NCBI GenBank assembly: GCA_002439665.1
Contig: DJPC01000163.1
Location: 524-7,342, forward strand
Reading direction: 5' to 3'
DNA length: 6,819 nt
DNA from: Dialister sp. UBA6422
GTDB lineage: Bacteria; Bacillota; Negativicutes; Veillonellales; Dialisteraceae
A model generated the notes under the pieces. The model saw nothing but the letters and a program-made list of their open reading frames with translations. It ran no database searches and had not been told where the DNA came from. This document shows, piece by piece, positions 4,114 to 6,819 of this stretch; within the stretch, counting starts at the first letter, position 1, and every line of letters begins with the position of its first letter. Made by a program: the position numbers and the translations under genes.

Positions 4114-4995
4114 ATGGAAAAGGATATGAAAGTGGAAAAGAAAGAAAAAGAAATTCTTTTTGATATCCGGCATTTGACCCATACGTTTGAAACAGAGGAT
4201 GGAAAGACTTTTGATGCTTTGTCTGATGTGACAGCTAAGATTGAAAAGGGATCATTTACTGCTATTATTGGAACCAATGGAAGCGGTAAATCTACCTTGG
4301 CTAGGCATCTCAATGCTTTGTATCTACCTACATCTGGAGAAGTACTGGTAGAAGGAATGTCTACTTCAGATATGAACCATATTTGGGATATCCGTCAGAA
4401 GGTGGGCATGGTATTTCAAAACCCAGACAATCAGCTGGTCGCTGCTATTGTAGAAGAAGATGTGGCATTTGGTCCAGAAAATCTAGGTGTTCCGCCTGAT
4501 GAAATCAGAAAACGAGTGGACTATGCTTTAGAAAAAGTGGGAATGACTGCCTATCGGACCCATTCACCAGCTATGCTTTCCGGCGGGCAGAAGCAAAGAG
4601 TGGCCATTGCAGGTGTATTGGCTATGCATCCAGACTGTATTGTTTTGGATGAACCAACAGCCATGCTAGATCCTTTAGGGCGTAAGGAAGTAATGGATAC
4701 CATCCATGAACTCAATCGCAGCGAAGGGATTACCATTGTTCTTATCACTCACTTTATGGAAGAAGCGGTGACAGCTGACCATGTATTGGTCGTAGATCGG
4801 ACGAAGCTACAAATGCAGGGAACGGCTAGAGAAGTATTTTCAGAGGCCGATAGACTTACCGCTATGGGACTAGATGTGCCGGTAGCAGCGGATATTGCCC
4901 ATGGACTTCGGAAGAAGGGGCTTACCATTCCAAAAGACTGCATGACTGATGAAGAGTTAGGAGAAGCATTATGTCCATATGTGTCAAAAATGTAA
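4114..4995 (+). CDS. ecfA1: ECF transporter ATPase subunit EcfA1
   Basis: A 293-residue ABC ATPase that, paired with EcfA2, powers the energy-coupling-factor module for vitamin or metal uptake at the inner face of the membrane. Visible motifs are Walker A GTNGSGKST (53-61), Q-loop Q102 in VFQNPDNQ, ABC signature LSGGQ (155-159), Walker B CIVLDE (175-180, catalytic E180), D-loop and H-loop H213. The NPDNQ Q-loop is typical of EcfA1. I start at 4114 (MEKDMKVEKK), preceded by AGAGGA; the spacing is short and the site weak. In-frame ATGs at 4078 and further upstream would add non-conserved residues. First gene of a promoter-led operon; its 3' end overlaps ecfA2 by 25 nt, suggesting translational coupling. 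Confidence 0.93.
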   Translation: MEKDMKVEKKEKEILFDIRHLTHTFETEDGKTFDALSDVTAKIEKGSFTAIIGTNGSGKSTLARHLNALYLPTSGEVLVEGMSTSDMNHIWDIRQKVGMVFQNPDNQLVAAIVEEDVAFGPENLGVPPDEIRKRVDYALEKVGMTAYRTHSPAMLSGGQKQRVAIAGVLAMHPDCIVLDEPTAMLDPLGRKEVMDTIHELNRSEGITIVLITHFMEEAVTADHVLVVDRTKLQMQGTAREVFSEADRLTAMGLDVPVAADIAHGLRKKGLTIPKDCMTDEELGEALCPYVSKM

Positions 4996-5840
4996 ACTAT
5001 ATTTATGGGAAAGGGTCTCCTTTTGAAAAAAAGGCCTTGGAAAATATCAATCTTACCATTGAGGCGGGGGAATTTGTAGGCATTATTGGACATACCGGCA
5101 GTGGTAAGTCCACCCTTATTCAGCATCTGAATGGTCTCATTCATCCCACTAGTGGGACTGTTACCATCGATGGAGTGGATTTAGCAGCCAAATCTAAAGA
5201 AGCGGTGAAGAAACGACATTCTGTGGGTATGGTTTTTCAGTATCCTGAACATCAGCTCTTTGAAGAAACGGTGGCTAAAGACATTGCTTTTGGTCCTAAA
5301 AATTTAGGATGCGATGAAGAAGAAACGGAAAAACGTGTAAAAAGTGCTATGAAATTTGCGGGATTAGATTACGATACCTTTGCAGGTCGGTCTCCTTTCC
5401 GTTTGTCTGGCGGACAGCAACGTCGCGTAGCTATTGCTGGCGTCATCGCTATGCATCCTGATTTTTTGATTCTCGATGAACCTTCTGCCGGACTTGACCC
5501 TATAGGGCGACGAGAAATATTTGCGCGCATTCAAAGTTGGTATCAAAAAGGTGTCTTTTCTGTCATCTTGGTTTCCCATAATATGGATGATATTGCTCGC
5601 TTAGCGACTCGCCTTTTGGTTATGCATAAGGGACATTTGGTGCTGGATGGCAAACCTATGGATATTTTTCTCCATCACCGGAAAGAATTGCAGGAATGTG
5701 GTGTAGATGCACCTCCTTTGACACAGACTCTTCTCTACCTTAAAGAAAAAGGCATTCCTGTACCGGAAGATGCTAAAACTACAGAAGAAGCGGTTACTCG
5801 TATGTATGATATGCTGGGAGGTAAAGTACATGCTCACTGA
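4971..5840 (+). CDS. ecfA2: ECF transporter ATPase subunit EcfA2
   Basis: A 289-residue ABC ATPase, the second nucleotide-binding subunit of the ECF module; it forms a heterodimer with EcfA1 and docks on EcfT. Motifs are Walker A GHTGSGKST (40-48), Q-loop Q90 in VFQYPEHQLF, signature LSGGQ (145-149), Walker B FLILDE (165-170, catalytic E170) and H-loop H203. The YPEHQLFEETV stretch is a hallmark of EcfA2 rather than EcfA1, and the length is normal. The start is set by AGGAG 7 nt upstream of the ATG, lying inside the end of ecfA1. The 3' end overlaps ecfT by 11 nt. All catalytic residues are present, so both ATP sites of the dimer should be active. Confidence 0.95.
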   Translation: MSICVKNVNYIYGKGSPFEKKALENINLTIEAGEFVGIIGHTGSGKSTLIQHLNGLIHPTSGTVTIDGVDLAAKSKEAVKKRHSVGMVFQYPEHQLFEETVAKDIAFGPKNLGCDEEETEKRVKSAMKFAGLDYDTFAGRSPFRLSGGQQRRVAIAGVIAMHPDFLILDEPSAGLDPIGRREIFARIQSWYQKGVFSVILVSHNMDDIARLATRLLVMHKGHLVLDGKPMDIFLHHRKELQECGVDAPPLTQTLLYLKEKGIPVPEDAKTTEEAVTRMYDMLGGKVHAH

Positions 5841-6633
5841 TATGACCCTCGGCCAATACTATCCGGGGCATTCTTTTCTTCATCAAATGGATCCCAGAGC
5901 GAAGATTCTCTGCACCATGATTTTCATTATTGCTATTTTTCTAGCCAATAATCCAGTTTCTTATCTTTTGGTAGCGGCATTTACCTTTGGCGCTATCGCT
6001 TTATCTGGTGTACCCGTATCCATGGTGTGGAGAGCCATCAAACCTTTATGGGTGATCCTTGTCTTTACTATGCTCATTCATATACTGACAACACCGGGTA
6101 CAGAAATCTTTTCATGGAAATTTATTCATATTAGCGAAGAAGGGGTTCGAAACGGGATCGTAATGACCCTTCGACTGGTATTTCTCATTGCCTTTTCTTC
6201 TCTTTTGACTTATACCACGAGTCCTATTGTGCTCACCGATGGGATTGAAGCGCTTTTGATGCCTTTTAAACGATTTGGTGTTCCTGCTCATGAATTGGCT
6301 ATGATGATGACCATTGCGCTTCGTTTCATTCCTACTCTTTTGGAAGAAACGGATCGCATTATGAAAGCCCAATCTTCCAGAGGTGCTGATTTTGTCAATG
6401 GCAACTTGTGGCAAAGGGCAAAGAATATGATTCCTCTTCTGGTGCCTCTTTTCATTTCTGCTTTTCGAAGAGCCGATGACCTGGCAACTGCTATGGAAGC
6501 ACGCTGCTATCGCGGCGGTGAAGGTCGCACGAAAATGCATCAGCTGGCATATACCTGGAGAGATAGGAATGCTTTCATTGCTATTTTTATTGTGACTTTG
6601 GCATTGATTGTATTGTTTGTGTATTTTAAATGA
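5830..6633 (+). CDS. ecfT: ECF transporter transmembrane subunit EcfT
   Basis: A 267-residue integral membrane protein that couples the EcfA1/A2 ATPases to substrate-binding S proteins. Hydrophobic segments occur near 26-58, 70-88, 110-130 and at the C-terminus (about 248-266). The long amphipathic cytoplasmic region carries the two coupling motifs that grip the ATPases: QSSRGADF (S183-R184-G185) and MEARCYRGG (224-230). The second has Cys where the textbook Ala-Arg-Gly has Gly. As I recall, ARCYRGG is a frequent variant in Bacillota, so I expect it to function. GGGAGG lies 8 nt before the ATG. Last gene of the operon. The absence of an adjacent S component indicates a shared, group II module serving S proteins encoded elsewhere. 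Confidence 0.94.
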   Translation: MLTDMTLGQYYPGHSFLHQMDPRAKILCTMIFIIAIFLANNPVSYLLVAAFTFGAIALSGVPVSMVWRAIKPLWVILVFTMLIHILTTPGTEIFSWKFIHISEEGVRNGIVMTLRLVFLIAFSSLLTYTTSPIVLTDGIEALLMPFKRFGVPAHELAMMMTIALRFIPTLLEETDRIMKAQSSRGADFVNGNLWQRAKNMIPLLVPLFISAFRRADDLATAMEARCYRGGEGRTKMHQLAYTWRDRNAFIAIFIVTLALIVLFVYFK

Positions 6634-6672
6634 TTGTTGTTAGTGGCTGGCCATCAGAATAATTATGATGTG

Positions 6673-6732
6673 GATTTGGGGTTTAATGTTTTTAGGGGGG
6701 GCAAACCCTAAACTTTAAACCCCAAATCTTTT
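6673..6732 (+). terminator. Terminator of the ecf operon
   Basis: A perfect 14-bp outer stem (6673-6686 with 6715-6728) continues through GTTT/AAAC and AGGG/CCCT with small interruptions, enclosing an 8-nt loop that completes a G7 run (6695-6701). Only T4 (6729-6732) follows, so termination may be moderate. The stem begins 39 nt past the ecfT stop. Confidence 0.75.
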
Positions 6733-6819
6733 GCTATGTCATATCCGGATAACTAGTGGCTTGTTATTTATCTTTTAAGTGGTAAGGAAATGAATGATTG
6801 TTGCTGGTTGTTTGTTGTT
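6733..6819. other. Window end, no gene seen
   Basis: The stretch holds a 10-bp palindrome TATCCGGATA (6742-6751) and a GTTGTT-rich tail, but no ribosome site or ORF that can be supported before the window ends. Confidence 0.5.

Noticed and set aside
6742..6751. Palindrome TATCCGGATA as an operator or attachment site
   Set aside because: A single 10-bp palindrome with no neighbouring promoter or second copy is not enough to support a function.

Overview
The window looks like a low-to-mid GC Bacillota (Firmicutes) chromosome. The evidence is strong AAGGAGG-type ribosome sites, TTGACA/TATAAT-type promoters, many U-tailed intrinsic terminators, cobalamin riboswitches and an EcfA1-EcfA2-EcfT operon. 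The style suggests Negativicutes (a Dialister or Megasphaera relative), but that is only an impression.

Positions 1-490 (+) hold two cobalamin riboswitches in tandem, the first cut by the window edge. Each has its own P13-type hairpin and intrinsic terminator. No credible protein gene follows on the + strand until 4114, and that gene has its own promoter. Positions 490-1190 instead look like structured non-coding RNA: an 11-bp hairpin, a three-way junction with a GAAA-capped helix, two ~90-bp direct repeats ending in terminators, and two more terminator-ended modules. Several carry anti-Shine-Dalgarno-like C-rich tracts, and four share a CATC...GATG...CATC arrangement that can form two mutually exclusive hairpins. 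G-U pairs and U-runs indicate + strand transcription. This orphan riboswitch plus non-coding array is the most unusual part of the window.

Positions 1190-1760 are non-coding and contain a bidirectional terminator and a minus-strand terminator. On the minus strand lie a Cof-type HAD phosphatase (1760-2521) and an EamA-family transporter (2654-3523, TTG start), separated by a terminator and a -10 element. Between the transporter and the next operon, a minus-strand promoter and terminator bracket a possible ~80-nt RNA, which is either independent or an attenuated leader of the transporter.

Positions 3890-6732 (+) are the operon ecfA1-ecfA2-ecfT: a near-consensus promoter, a ~190-nt structured leader, three overlapping genes and a terminator. 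These encode the shared ATPase/transmembrane energizing module of group II ECF vitamin/metal importers. No substrate-binding S component is present, so the cargo cannot be read from this window. A link between this module and the upstream B12 riboswitches is possible but not shown.
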